Virus record (IMG/VR): IMGVR_UViG_3300030061_001316
Span: 1-46,080 of that record
DNA length: 46,080 bases
Source of the DNA: a virus
Reading direction: 5' to 3' (one strand)
Made by a program: the position numbers and the translations under genes. Below the pieces are notes generated by a model. It made no database searches, had not been told where the DNA came from, and was given only the letters and a program-made list of their open reading frames with translations. Positions 8,903 through 17,779 of the stretch are shown piece after piece; the first letter of the stretch is position 1; every line of letters begins with the position of its first letter.

Positions 8903-11341
8903 ATGGTAGAAAACGTCATTTCAGGACACACAACAACATTGACTGATGGGGATTATATTCTCTCTCCATCTTTAACTAATTTATTTGAAGGTATACACGG
9001 TAATGGAATCCTGATGTATGAAGACACAGCAACAGGGGACAGTAATAGAAACGCTAAGGCTACAAGCCCCGGATACGTTTCGGATAATGGTACTAACTCA
9101 ATCATAGTAAGGGGTGGGTATGCTGTATTAGACGGGTTAATCATACCTTTTGGTAACATAGCCTCAGGTGCAACGCATACCATTACACTACAACAGAGTA
9201 CTATTGAAGGTAGTACGTCTGCGCTAACTAGCGGTCAATCTTGTCTGTTAGTCGTTTATGTGTGTAGTGATACAGAATCTCCAAGGTATGGTGTCCACAT
9301 AGAACAAGGTTCTCCTGTATCTACCGGATTTCCAGTAACGCCTGAAAGTTTCTTGAGTGATACAAGTGGACTAAACGGTAGCCTAAACCTTGCATCTAAA
9401 CAAAGCACAGTGCTTGCAGTTGTGAAGTGCATCTACAATTCTGGTGCTGGAGATTTAGATATGGAGGTAGATACTGTATATGATGCACGTACTTTCATAA
9501 AACCTAGTCCTATTTATTTCAGCCCAATGACTACTGGTTCTCTTGGTAACCAAACAGGCAGAATAGACTCAACAGCAGACCTTGACGGTATGCATGGTGG
9601 TGGAGATGAAGTTGGGGGATTATCCTCATCCAACTTTGGTGGTATGTGGATGTCATACAGTTACGGTACAGATGGCTCAGATGGAGACCACGTGTTGTAC
9701 TTTAGCGGTAAACAAGGTGGTACGAGAAGGACACACAGAATCGGCCCGAATAAAATTAGTGTATTGAATACAGCACAATCAGTTAGATTCGATGGTCCAA
9801 ACATATTCAACGCAACACCAGCAAGCGGAGACATCAACCTCACACCTACTGGTACATTCCCTCCAAGCCACATGGTTATAGTGAATAACGCACAGACTAG
9901 TACACACAAAGTTATCTTCGACCCTAGTGGATTGAGTCTTAATGCTGCTACTGTCGGTGACGTAAACCCTTCATCCTCTGCTATATTCGTTTACAATGGT
10001 TCAGCGTGGGTGAAAGTATTCGCAACATCATCAGCAGTAGGTGCGAGTGGTTCAGCGGGTGCTATACAGATAAGCGACGGTAGTTCATTCTCCAACGACG
10101 CGCAACTCACATTCACCACAGCGAGTAACACACTCAACGTGGGCGGTCCGATAATTATGGCAGGTTCATTGCTAAAAGCCCCAACTGGTTTAGAGTTTAC
10201 AAAAGTAGACGATAATCCGGGCGGTACAGCGTTTACTCTATGGGTGGATGAAGATGATAGTGACCAACTCAAGTTCGGCACATCAACAGTTCAATTGACT
10301 GATACTGCCGGATTGATGGATATAAACGGGCTTACAGAAGTGGCAATAGCATCGGGCGACTATATTGCCTTCTCCGACGAAGGGACTAGTAATGACCCGA
10401 CAAGAAGAGAATCGATAGATGATGTGGCAACGTTGTTTGCAGGTACAGGTTTAACCGCATCTAGCGCGGTAATCAATATCGACGCTAACCAAGCGGGTAT
10501 CACTAGCATAGGTCCAGCAGGTACATTAACTGTAAACCAAGACTTGACCGTAACAGGTAATTTGATTGTAAGTGGTTCATCTACAACATTGAATGTTGCT
10601 ACGCTAGAAATTGAAGATTTACACGTTCTCATAGCAAAAGGTGGTAATGACTCTGCTACTGACGGTGCGGGCATCATCATAGACTCATCCGACGGAGACA
10701 AAACGATACTTTTCAGCAACAATGCAGATGCGACCCTAGAGGGATTGAAAGTCAACCAACACTGGTTACCTAGTAGTGACAGTGCACTAAATCTAGGAGC
10801 AACTGATGCATCTAACCCTCTCAGATGGGCTAATGTGTATGCTGATAATTTAGATACTACTGACTTAGTGGTCGATACAAGTTTAATCAAGACTGACTCT
10901 GCAACTAATCGAGTTGGTATTAACCAAGCATCGCCTGATGCAGCGTTTCAAGTAGATGAGTTAGGGTTTGGTTATGCTACTGGTAGTCGTACGGGTAGTG
11001 GTACATCCGCTGTTACAGTAAACCTGTATCAGAGAACTAAGTTCAAGGCTGCTAAATTATTAGTCTCACTTGAAAACACAACTAATGGTGCAGAAGTCTA
11101 TGAAACGGCAGAAATGGTTGTTACACATACGGGCACTACAAACACAGGAACTGACATTGCTACGGAAAACGTATTCCTCTCTGTATATGGTGTAGTAACA
11201 ACCACTGGAACACGGCAAGGGGCGTATCAAACAGGCGTTACGGGTAGTGGCGACAGCCAATACATTCAATTGGTGGTTACCCCTACGGTGGCTAACCAAG
11301 ACGTTACGGTACGCGTATCATGGCAAGCGTTAACAATATAA
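8903..11341 (+). CDS. Tail fibre protein A
   Basis: 812 residues, starting 4 bases after the previous stop. The N-terminal third may be the attachment part. The middle is a low-complexity beta-rich shaft with 'LTVNQDLTVTGNLIVSG' and 'LNLGATDASNPLRWANVYA', phrases I associate with tail fibres of marine cyanophages and pelagiphages. The last ~115 residues (from about 'NLYQRTKFKAAKLLVSLEN') form a compact module whose pattern recurs at the end of the next protein: an AAK motif, an E-x-x-E-MVVTHTGTTN-like strand, then 'YIQLVVTPT'. Such a module probably trimerises or caps the fibre (inference). Role: host receptor binding. Confidence 0.8.
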   Translation: MVENVISGHTTTLTDGDYILSPSLTNLFEGIHGNGILMYEDTATGDSNRNAKATSPGYVSDNGTNSIIVRGGYAVLDGLIIPFGNIASGATHTITLQQSTIEGSTSALTSGQSCLLVVYVCSDTESPRYGVHIEQGSPVSTGFPVTPESFLSDTSGLNGSLNLASKQSTVLAVVKCIYNSGAGDLDMEVDTVYDARTFIKPSPIYFSPMTTGSLGNQTGRIDSTADLDGMHGGGDEVGGLSSSNFGGMWMSYSYGTDGSDGDHVLYFSGKQGGTRRTHRIGPNKISVLNTAQSVRFDGPNIFNATPASGDINLTPTGTFPPSHMVIVNNAQTSTHKVIFDPSGLSLNAATVGDVNPSSSAIFVYNGSAWVKVFATSSAVGASGSAGAIQISDGSSFSNDAQLTFTTASNTLNVGGPIIMAGSLLKAPTGLEFTKVDDNPGGTAFTLWVDEDDSDQLKFGTSTVQLTDTAGLMDINGLTEVAIASGDYIAFSDEGTSNDPTRRESIDDVATLFAGTGLTASSAVINIDANQAGITSIGPAGTLTVNQDLTVTGNLIVSGSSTTLNVATLEIEDLHVLIAKGGNDSATDGAGIIIDSSDGDKTILFSNNADATLEGLKVNQHWLPSSDSALNLGATDASNPLRWANVYADNLDTTDLVVDTSLIKTDSATNRVGINQASPDAAFQVDELGFGYATGSRTGSGTSAVTVNLYQRTKFKAAKLLVSLENTTNGAEVYETAEMVVTHTGTTNTGTDIATENVFLSVYGVVTTTGTRQGAYQTGVTGSGDSQYIQLVVTPTVANQDVTVRVSWQALTI

Positions 11342-11342
11342 T

Positions 11343-11350
11343 GGAGGTGA
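11343..11350 (+). promoter_or_regulatory. Strong Shine-Dalgarno site for fibre gene B
   Basis: GGAGGTGA lies immediately after the TAA of fibre gene A and before the ATG at 11357. It is one of the best SD matches in the structural block and fixes that start. Confidence 0.75.
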
Positions 11351-11356
11351 AAAAAC

Positions 11357-14300
11357 ATGGGTACAGCAAGAAACTTTAGCGTAAAAACAGGATTAGATGT
11401 CGATAGTGGAGACTTAACCATTGTCAGTGGAAATCTATTAGTTAATGCAGGTTACATTGATATCGATAACATCAAGATTGATGGTCAGACGATTTCTACC
11501 GTAGCAAACAATGATGCGATTAACATCACACCTAACGGTACTGGTTCAGTAGTTATCAGTAAAGTAGACATAAATGCTGGTACAATTGACGGGGCTACTA
11601 TCGCTACATCTGATGTTACAGTAGGTAGCAGTAAGACCCTTGATGTGTCGGCTGGAACTCTAACGACATCAGCAGCACAAAAGAAAGCAATAGTTGAAGG
11701 GGTGGGGGCTGACACCGATATAGGTGCTTTTGAATTAAGAGCACAGACATTTGAAGCAGATGTAGCAACTGGTACTGCTCCTTTTACCATAGCGTCAACA
11801 ACTAAGGTCGCTAATCTGAACGTAGATAAATTAGACGGGTCGGATTGGTCAGCAGCACCTGCTACCGCTTTTGGTAGTGACGGTGCAGGTGTGGATGTTA
11901 CATTTCATTCTCTAACAGCGGGCGACAATATGCTATGGGATGCTAGTGAGGAGCAACTAGTTATCACAGGTACTAACGGAGCCACTGCTCTGAATGTAGC
12001 AGATGGTAACGTCACTGTCGCTGATACACTCACTGCCACTAACATAGGGGCTTTCACCGCAACGGGTGCTATCGACTTTGGCAGTCAAAATATGACAAAT
12101 GTTGACATCGACAGTGGTACTATTAACGGTACTACAATAGCGGGTGCTTCAGGTTCTTTCACTACTTTACAAGCATCTAGCAGTACTACTTTAGTAACAC
12201 TTGAAACGAGTTCAACGGCTAAAATTAATGGCTCTGCTTTAGAAGGTACTACTAATCTTCAAGTTAATGGTACTCCAAAGGTTGGTGGTGCGAGTGGTAG
12301 TACACTTACAGCAACAGAAGTAAGGTTATTCACAGACATATCCAATGATGACATTGCTGGTTCTTGGAACGCATATACGGGTATGTCTAACGTAGTAATT
12401 TTAGAAAACGCAGAGGATGTAAAAGCGGGCGGTCAAGGAGTTGTTCACACAGTTGGTACTGGTGCTGATACAGGTAGCACTTGGGCTATTGGTAGAATGT
12501 CAGGAACTAGTGACATTTTCACATTGGGTTACTTTGCGGATAATTGGGACCAAATAGGATATGCAAATGCTAGTAATAATGGACAAGACTCAGAAAATCC
12601 GTTCTTATCTGCTAATTCTAGACTTAGCCTAAATGCTTCAGGTGATATGTTCCTTAATGCAAACGGTGCATCATTCAACTTCACAGGTGCTACTAGTAGT
12701 GCTGCTGCAAGAAAGATAGGCTTCAAAGCATCAAGTAACGGTGTTACCGCATCGGGCGACGAAGTGTATGTGTTACCTGTAAGTTTCCCCAGTGGAAATA
12801 AAATATTACAATCATCTTCTAGCGGTGCTCTTTCTTGGGTAGCCGCAGGTTCAGGTGAGTCAAATCAAACTCTAACAACTGGTAACGGTATTAGCGGTGC
12901 TAATAGTGGTTCGACAGGTGACTTCACAATCGCAGTAGAGGCTGCTCAAACCACAATTACATCTTTACTAGCAACAGATATTAAAATCGGTGAAGACGAC
13001 CAAACCAAGATTGATTTCGAGACTGCCGACGAAATACATTTCTACGCTGCAAACGCAGAGCAAGTATATGTTGCAGATGGTATATTTGGTCCACAAACAG
13101 ATAGCGATGTTGATTTAGGCTCTACTTCAGTTAGATGGAAAGATACTTTTGTTGATACATTAACAGTCACAGGCGATGTTGCTGTTGGTGATGACTTAAC
13201 GCTGCTTTCTGACGATGCAATTCTTGGTTTCGGTACTAACACCGATGTCACACTCACACATATACACAACACAGGACTGCGACTTAATGCTGCAATGGCT
13301 CTACAATTTAGAGATAGTGGATTATCAATATCCTCTACTTCAAACGGTCAGTTGGACATAGACGCTGATGCTGTTGTTGACATAGCCTCACAAGTCGTTG
13401 CTCTCACAGGGACAACAGGAGTAGCAGTAGTTTCCCCATCCGTAGTCTTCTCTGACCCCGCCTCAGGCAAACCAGTAGTCGAGATTAAGAACACCACCAA
13501 CGATACATCCTCAGCAGAGTTGAAGTTCGTAAAGGACAAGGGTGCGGCTGGTGCTGATGCTGATGATGTCGGTAAGATTACCTTCGTAGGAGACGACGCG
13601 ACACAGGCTCAGACTAACTTCGCTCAGATTCTCGTTGAGATATCAGAGGCAGACGACTCAGATGAAGCAGGGAAGATGTCTTTCCTTGTTGCAGAGAGTA
13701 ATGGTACAGACACAGCGCTCACAGCAGGTTTGGTTCTTGAAGGGCAACACGCTACTGATGGTGTAGTAGATGTTACCATTGGTGCTGGTACAGGCTCAGT
13801 CACCACTATTGCTGGTGATTTAACAGTCAACGGCACAACGACCACAGTTAATTCAACAACCATACAACTTGATGACAAGAATATAGAATTGGCTAATGGA
13901 TTAGGAAACGATGCTGCTATTGACGGTGGCGGTATAACTCTCATATCCAGCGGTGACAATAAGACATTTAACTATGTAAACGCAAATACCGCTTGGACTA
14001 GTTCTGAGAACTTTGACATAGTATCAGGTAAAAAATACAAACTTGGTGGTGCGGATATATTCACCAATGCTACAACACTAGCATCCGGTGTAGTGACATC
14101 TAGCCTTACACAAGTTGGCGCTTTAAACGCAGGTAGTATCACATCTGGCTTCACTTCGATAGATGTGGGTAGTGGGGCGATTACCACTACTGGTCTAATT
14201 TCAGGAGGCTCATTGGACATAGACGATGTGTTAATCAACGGCACTACCATTGGTCACACAGATGATACCGACCTAATCACACTGGCAAACGGCGTAGTCA

Positions 14301-14848
14301 CCGTTGCTGGTGAAATATCAGTAACCACGCTCGACATTGGTGGCACTAACGTAACATCGACAGCCGCAGAACTGAATCTAGTTGACGGTATCACAGCAGG
14401 TACAGTATCAGCCAGTAAAGCAGTTATTGTGGACAGTGATAAAGATGTAACAGGATTTAGAAACGTTACAGGCACAGGTGCTTTACAAGGCGCTACACTC
14501 AGCGTTGATGCAGTAGCAGTGCTGGATACAGGACGTGGCGACAGTCAAAACATATCAGGAGCAACTAGTTTATTCAATATACCTAAGGCTACATACAGAG
14601 CCGCTAAAATAATTTATCATATTAAGAAAGATGGGGCTGATGATACTGATGCAGGTGAGATTCTCATCACATACGATGGTGGTGATGATACCGCTTATCT
14701 TACTCACTATGCGGAAATTAGCACAGGTTCTTCGACAGTTGGAACTTGGGATGCTACGGTCAATAGCGGTAACATTGAAGTGAGATTTACACCGGCAAGT
14801 AATGGTGCTCACACGTATAGTATGCATGTAACTCAACTTATAACATGA
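11357..14848 (+). CDS. Tail fibre protein B, long
   Basis: 1163 residues with a strong SD (11343-11350). The N-terminus 'MGTARNFSVKTGLDV' matches the start of the third fibre protein ('MGTQKDFVVKKGLVV'), pointing to a shared attachment peptide. The shaft is a long run of beta-rich repeats such as 'DLTVNGTTTTVNSTTIQLDD', a phrase very typical of marine phage fibres. The C-terminal ~110 residues, from 'ATYRAAKIIYHIKKDG' through 'EILITYDGGDDTAYLTHYAE' to 'NIEVRFTPAS', match the tip module of fibre A in layout. Likely a trimeric receptor-binding fibre. The gene has the repetitive composition expected of fast-evolving adhesins. Confidence 0.8.
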   Translation: MGTARNFSVKTGLDVDSGDLTIVSGNLLVNAGYIDIDNIKIDGQTISTVANNDAINITPNGTGSVVISKVDINAGTIDGATIATSDVTVGSSKTLDVSAGTLTTSAAQKKAIVEGVGADTDIGAFELRAQTFEADVATGTAPFTIASTTKVANLNVDKLDGSDWSAAPATAFGSDGAGVDVTFHSLTAGDNMLWDASEEQLVITGTNGATALNVADGNVTVADTLTATNIGAFTATGAIDFGSQNMTNVDIDSGTINGTTIAGASGSFTTLQASSSTTLVTLETSSTAKINGSALEGTTNLQVNGTPKVGGASGSTLTATEVRLFTDISNDDIAGSWNAYTGMSNVVILENAEDVKAGGQGVVHTVGTGADTGSTWAIGRMSGTSDIFTLGYFADNWDQIGYANASNNGQDSENPFLSANSRLSLNASGDMFLNANGASFNFTGATSSAAARKIGFKASSNGVTASGDEVYVLPVSFPSGNKILQSSSSGALSWVAAGSGESNQTLTTGNGISGANSGSTGDFTIAVEAAQTTITSLLATDIKIGEDDQTKIDFETADEIHFYAANAEQVYVADGIFGPQTDSDVDLGSTSVRWKDTFVDTLTVTGDVAVGDDLTLLSDDAILGFGTNTDVTLTHIHNTGLRLNAAMALQFRDSGLSISSTSNGQLDIDADAVVDIASQVVALTGTTGVAVVSPSVVFSDPASGKPVVEIKNTTNDTSSAELKFVKDKGAAGADADDVGKITFVGDDATQAQTNFAQILVEISEADDSDEAGKMSFLVAESNGTDTALTAGLVLEGQHATDGVVDVTIGAGTGSVTTIAGDLTVNGTTTTVNSTTIQLDDKNIELANGLGNDAAIDGGGITLISSGDNKTFNYVNANTAWTSSENFDIVSGKKYKLGGADIFTNATTLASGVVTSSLTQVGALNAGSITSGFTSIDVGSGAITTTGLISGGSLDIDDVLINGTTIGHTDDTDLITLANGVVTVAGEISVTTLDIGGTNVTSTAAELNLVDGITAGTVSASKAVIVDSDKDVTGFRNVTGTGALQGATLSVDAVAVLDTGRGDSQNISGATSLFNIPKATYRAAKIIYHIKKDGADDTDAGEILITYDGGDDTAYLTHYAEISTGSSTVGTWDATVNSGNIEVRFTPASNGAHTYSMHVTQLIT

Positions 14849-14876
14849 TGGACAGTGAAATTATGGTGATGGATAA

Positions 14877-16487
14877 ATGGGAACACAGAAAGATTTTGTA
14901 GTAAAGAAAGGATTAGTAGTAACTGAGGACATAGAACTCGGACACGCAACTGATACAACGATAGCGAGAGCATCTAGTGGGGTCGTTTCCATTGAAGGTA
15001 ATAACGTCATAATGGCATCGAACAATGTGAGTGCACTAACTGATTCTACATCCGCAGCAATTGGTATTGGAACAATCGAATTAGGTCATGCTAGTGATAC
15101 AACGATAGCGAGAGCGAGTGCCGGAGCGATAACCGTCGAAGGTACAGCAGTACTGTTAGGAGGCGCACAAACAGGGATTACTACTGATTTTAACACAGGA
15201 AGAAAAGTTGGTAGAGATGCACATAATCACATAGATTTCAGTACGGATAATGAAATCCATTTCAAAACTAATAACGAAACTCCCGTCATAAAAATGAAAG
15301 CAAGTGGAGAAATAGAAGCAACGAGCCTAGATATCTCAGGTGATGTTGATGTTGATGGTACATTAGAAACTGATAACCTAACCGTTGGTGGGCAACAAGG
15401 CACTAACGGTCAAGTTCTGACTTCAACAGGTAGCGGTGTGCAATGGGACGACGCAGGTGGTGGTGCTTCTACTCTCAATGATTTAACAGATGTAATCAGC
15501 AACACCACCAATTTTACAGACAGTATTCTAATTTCGCCGGATGGTGCGGCCCCGCCTCAAGGCGGCACACTAAGTAGTGCAACAAATAACGTAGGTATAG
15601 GAAAAGATGTATTTGGTGATGCTATGACCTCAGGGCATAGTAACGTAGCCTTAGGAACAGAAGCAGGTAAGGCGGTTACTAGCATGCACGAAGCGGTATT
15701 AATAGGCCACCATGCAGGTAAAGGACTTACTTATGGTTCGGACAATGTTGCTATTGGTGCTTATACCTTAGACGCAGCCTCCTCTGCATCTGCTAACGTA
15801 GCCGTTGGATGGAGTGCCCTTAGTGGTATCACAGGTGGAGGTTCTAACGTAGCAATCGGGTATGGTGCTGGTCAAACAGTAAGTAATAATACTAACAACG
15901 TCTTTGTTGGAAGGGGTGCAGGTAATAGTCTTAATTCTTCTAATAACGTAATTGTAGGTTATCTCGCAGGTGATGGTATTTCAAATGGGGGTAATAATAC
16001 TTTAATCGGTTATCAAGCAGGTGGTGGAATGTCCGGTAATGCGGATTCAAACATTTGTTTGGGGTACAATGCGGGGGATAATATCACTACGGGAGATAAT
16101 AACCTTGTTATTGGTGCGGCTGATGTTGATAGTGCAACAGGTGACGACCAAATATCCATCTCATCGGGTGACGGGGGAGTAACTTGGATAAAGGGAGATG
16201 CAAACGGAATCAAGGCTCTCAAGATTAAGGTAGTACCCATAAACGGAACAACACAATTGACAGATGCACAATCTGGTTCCTATGTATATGTCTACGGTAG
16301 CGGAGTACCAGAACTTCCAGATGGTGCTGAATCAGGACAACAATACACCATAGTAAATAACAAAGGTTCAACGGTAACAGTTGGTGCTGGTAATAGTAAC
16401 AGTTTCATAGGTACTGCGACTGTGGATGACGACAAGGCCAAGACCTTCGTAGCAGTAGAGACTAATTTATGGTTTGCCATAGGGTGA
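14877..16487 (+). CDS. Tail fibre / adhesin with YadA-like head repeats
   Basis: 536 residues. It starts 'MGTQKDFVVKKGLVV', like fibre B. Residues ~19-45 and ~67-93 are a direct repeat of 'ELGHA(T/S)DTTIARAS'. A linker region follows, then residues ~237-415 contain about eight units of the type N-V-x-x-G-x-x-A-G, for example 'SNVAIGYGAG', 'NNVFVGRGAG' and 'NNTLIGYQAG'. This is the consensus of the left-handed beta-roll head of trimeric autotransporter adhesins (YadA/Hia). The C-terminus ('YTIVNNKGSTVTVGAG', 'VETNLWFAIG') is a small beta domain common in phage fibres. Role: receptor binding (inference from architecture). Confidence 0.8.
   Translation: MGTQKDFVVKKGLVVTEDIELGHATDTTIARASSGVVSIEGNNVIMASNNVSALTDSTSAAIGIGTIELGHASDTTIARASAGAITVEGTAVLLGGAQTGITTDFNTGRKVGRDAHNHIDFSTDNEIHFKTNNETPVIKMKASGEIEATSLDISGDVDVDGTLETDNLTVGGQQGTNGQVLTSTGSGVQWDDAGGGASTLNDLTDVISNTTNFTDSILISPDGAAPPQGGTLSSATNNVGIGKDVFGDAMTSGHSNVALGTEAGKAVTSMHEAVLIGHHAGKGLTYGSDNVAIGAYTLDAASSASANVAVGWSALSGITGGGSNVAIGYGAGQTVSNNTNNVFVGRGAGNSLNSSNNVIVGYLAGDGISNGGNNTLIGYQAGGGMSGNADSNICLGYNAGDNITTGDNNLVIGAADVDSATGDDQISISSGDGGVTWIKGDANGIKALKIKVVPINGTTQLTDAQSGSYVYVYGSGVPELPDGAESGQQYTIVNNKGSTVTVGAGNSNSFIGTATVDDDKAKTFVAVETNLWFAIG
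14951..15115 (+). repeat. Direct repeat of 48 codons inside fibre gene C
   Basis: A 21-base block at 14951-14971 is identical to 15095-15115, 144 bases (48 codons) away. The encoded peptide DTTIARAS recurs in frame. The surrounding codons are only similar, so this is an old or diversified tandem duplication of a fibre-shaft unit. Confidence 0.85.
15585..16121 (+). repeat. Coding repeats for N-V-x-x-G-x-x-A-G units
   Basis: Roughly eight protein-level repeat units of about 20-25 residues, degenerate at DNA level. They encode the YadA-like head of fibre protein C. The alignment was done by eye. Confidence 0.6.
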
Positions 16488-16491
16488 TTGA

Positions 16492-17064
16492 ATGGCTTCG
16501 ATAATGGTAGGTGTTGCTGGTTGCGCTCAACAGGGTGCAGCAACAGCGTCAGCACCAACTAATGTTAGTATCGCTACCTCATCGAGTGGTAACTACAATA
16601 ATGCGGTAATAATACACGACAAATCGGGTGTAGGAGCACTTTTCGATGACGACGGGAGTAATTTTAGTGGTGGTGCAATTTCGATTAGTGTACCTGTCAA
16701 TCAGTTACCGGGTGCTTATGGTGGTAACGCAGTTGAAGAAACTCTTGCGATTGGTGCTTACTTAAGAGCAACTGGTGCTACTTCGTTTTCTTGGGATGTA
16801 GAATTATTAGAAGTAACATTATCGGGAGGCAACTCTGCAACCACATCGGGTACTGCATCTACTAGTCAAGATGTAACGGACGCTACTAGCGGTGAAAGAG
16901 GTGAAATGGGTGAGGCTATTGTAATTACGTTTGGTGGTAGTAAGTCTGGAGTCGTTTATCCGTCACAAGGTGATGCAATAGAAGCAAGAATTACTGCTAG
17001 TGCTACTAATGCTAATGGAACGACAAACGCTGCGGCTGTTGGTATCAGTATCGGTTTCACATGA
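16492..17064 (+). CDS. Small Gly/Ser/Thr-rich virion-associated protein
   Basis: 190 residues, the last gene of the plus-strand structural block, starting 4 bases after fibre C. It consists of beta-type strands rich in Gly, Ala, Ser and Thr ('GGAISISVPVNQLPG', 'EAIVITFGGSKSGVVYPSQG'), with no Cys after the N-terminus and no catalytic motif. The N-terminal 'MVGVAGCAQQGAATA' is mildly hydrophobic but not a convincing signal peptide. A fibre-tip, decoration or neck role is possible from position. It ends 6 bases before the stop of a convergent minus-strand gene. Confidence 0.65.
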   Translation: MASIMVGVAGCAQQGAATASAPTNVSIATSSSGNYNNAVIIHDKSGVGALFDDDGSNFSGGAISISVPVNQLPGAYGGNAVEETLAIGAYLRATGATSFSWDVELLEVTLSGGNSATTSGTASTSQDVTDATSGERGEMGEAIVITFGGSKSGVVYPSQGDAIEARITASATNANGTTNAAAVGISIGFT

Positions 17065-17070
17065 TACGTT

Positions 17071-17151
17071 TTAATCCCAATCTTCAAATGATTCTGTCAT
17101 AAACGCTTGCCACATTTTACAAGCACCGTTGTGATGTTTTCTATCTTTCAT
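17071..17151 (-). CDS. 26-residue micro-ORF, last of the minus block
   Basis: Starts with ATG at 17151 behind a G-rich run (AAAAAAGGGGGG) that could act as SD, and overlaps the end of the preceding membrane ORF by 11 bases. Sequence 'MKDRKHHNGACKMWQAFMTE' continues into an acidic tail. No family recognised. Very short, so coding status rests on the overlap pattern seen throughout this strand and is uncertain. Confidence 0.35.
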   Translation of the reverse strand: MKDRKHHNGACKMWQAFMTESFEDWD

Positions 17152-17293
17152 TTAATACCCCCCTTTTTTCTTCATATAGAGTGTAAAAAAGATGTCCTAT
17201 TTGTATACTAACAATTACAAAAAATGTATTGACATAAAACATAGCCAATTCTATATCATATGGTTGAGAAAGAATATGTTCTAACGTTACCAT
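17141..17293 (-). CDS. 50-residue single-pass membrane protein
   Basis: ATG at 17293, preceded by GAGTGA a few bases upstream, which is also the end of the previous gene. Residues ~16-42 form one hydrophobic, aromatic-rich helix (includes 'AMFYVNTFFVIVSIQIG'), flanked by an acidic N-terminal part and a charged tail 'EEKRGVLNER'. A small membrane protein at the end of an operon could affect host membranes, for example in lysis or exclusion; this is speculation. No sequence family recognised. Confidence 0.5.
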   Translation of the reverse strand: MVTLEHILSQPYDIELAMFYVNTFFVIVSIQIGHLFYTLYEEKRGVLNER

Positions 17294-17297
17294 AGTA

Positions 17298-17573
17298 TCA
17301 CTCGGTTTTCTTTAGGTTTCTCGCTTGCTGTGTTGCGAATCGTATTTTTTGTGTGCTTTGCAAACTCCAAAAAGAGTCTTTCTCTAATCCAAAAGTCTCT
17401 TCTACTCTACGACACAAATCATATCTTGAACTTGTTTGTAAGTCATCATCAATAGGTAACCCAAGAACTATTTTTACCTCTTCTTCAGTATATTTTACTC
17501 TCCTATCGAGCCAAACATATACCTCACCCATAACGTTCATCAATTTACGTGCAAACCATGTGAATAACGACAT
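17298..17573 (-). CDS. 91-residue protein of unknown function
   Basis: Start ATG at 17573 has no SD; a weak TATA-like stretch lies about 24 bases upstream (17594-17601), so leaderless initiation is possible. The N-terminus 'MSLFTWFARKLMNVMG' is amphipathic and could associate with membrane. The rest is charged and helical ('YTEEEVKIVLGLPIDDDLQ', 'RRVEETFGL'). No family recognised. It is followed 4 bases later by the membrane micro-protein. Confidence 0.6.
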   Translation of the reverse strand: MSLFTWFARKLMNVMGEVYVWLDRRVKYTEEEVKIVLGLPIDDDLQTSSRYDLCRRVEETFGLEKDSFWSLQSTQKIRFATQQARNLKKTE

Positions 17574-17608
17574 AGTGTAGAAAGTAAAGCGCCTCTATAT
17601 TGATGTTC

Positions 17609-17779
17609 CTACTTGAAGACCGAATCTTTCCATATATGACCGCAATTCTTACATTCCCATAATTGTATTCTTTGTTTTTTTACAGACTCATCGTGATACT
17701 TAGCAGACAACCTAATAGGTATATGTCTATGATTACAACTTCGACATTCTACCATCAGCCTATCCATCAACCGACCCAT
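17609..17779 (-). CDS. 56-residue zinc-ribbon protein
   Basis: Starts immediately after the thermosome stop (TAG then ATG at 17779). It has two CxxC knuckles, 'ECRSCNHR' at residues ~11-18 and 'ECKNCGHIW' at ~42-50, separated by a basic stretch: a classic zinc ribbon. The second knuckle plus 'W' resembles rubredoxin-like or ribosomal-type ribbons. Probably binds Zn2+ and nucleic acid or a protein partner. It belongs to the large set of tiny Cys-pair proteins in this window. Confidence 0.7.
   Translation of the reverse strand: MGRLMDRLMVECRSCNHRHIPIRLSAKYHDESVKKQRIQLWECKNCGHIWKDSVFK

Noticed and set aside
10360-10890. 176-codon minus-strand frame
   Set aside because: Antisense to fibre A, with low-complexity Ser/Val/Ala composition; shadow.
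17064-17180. Possible transcription terminator between convergent blocks (C-run followed by T-run near 17159-17175)
   Set aside because: The T-run is short and lies inside the small membrane ORF; no clear stem, so not listed as a feature.
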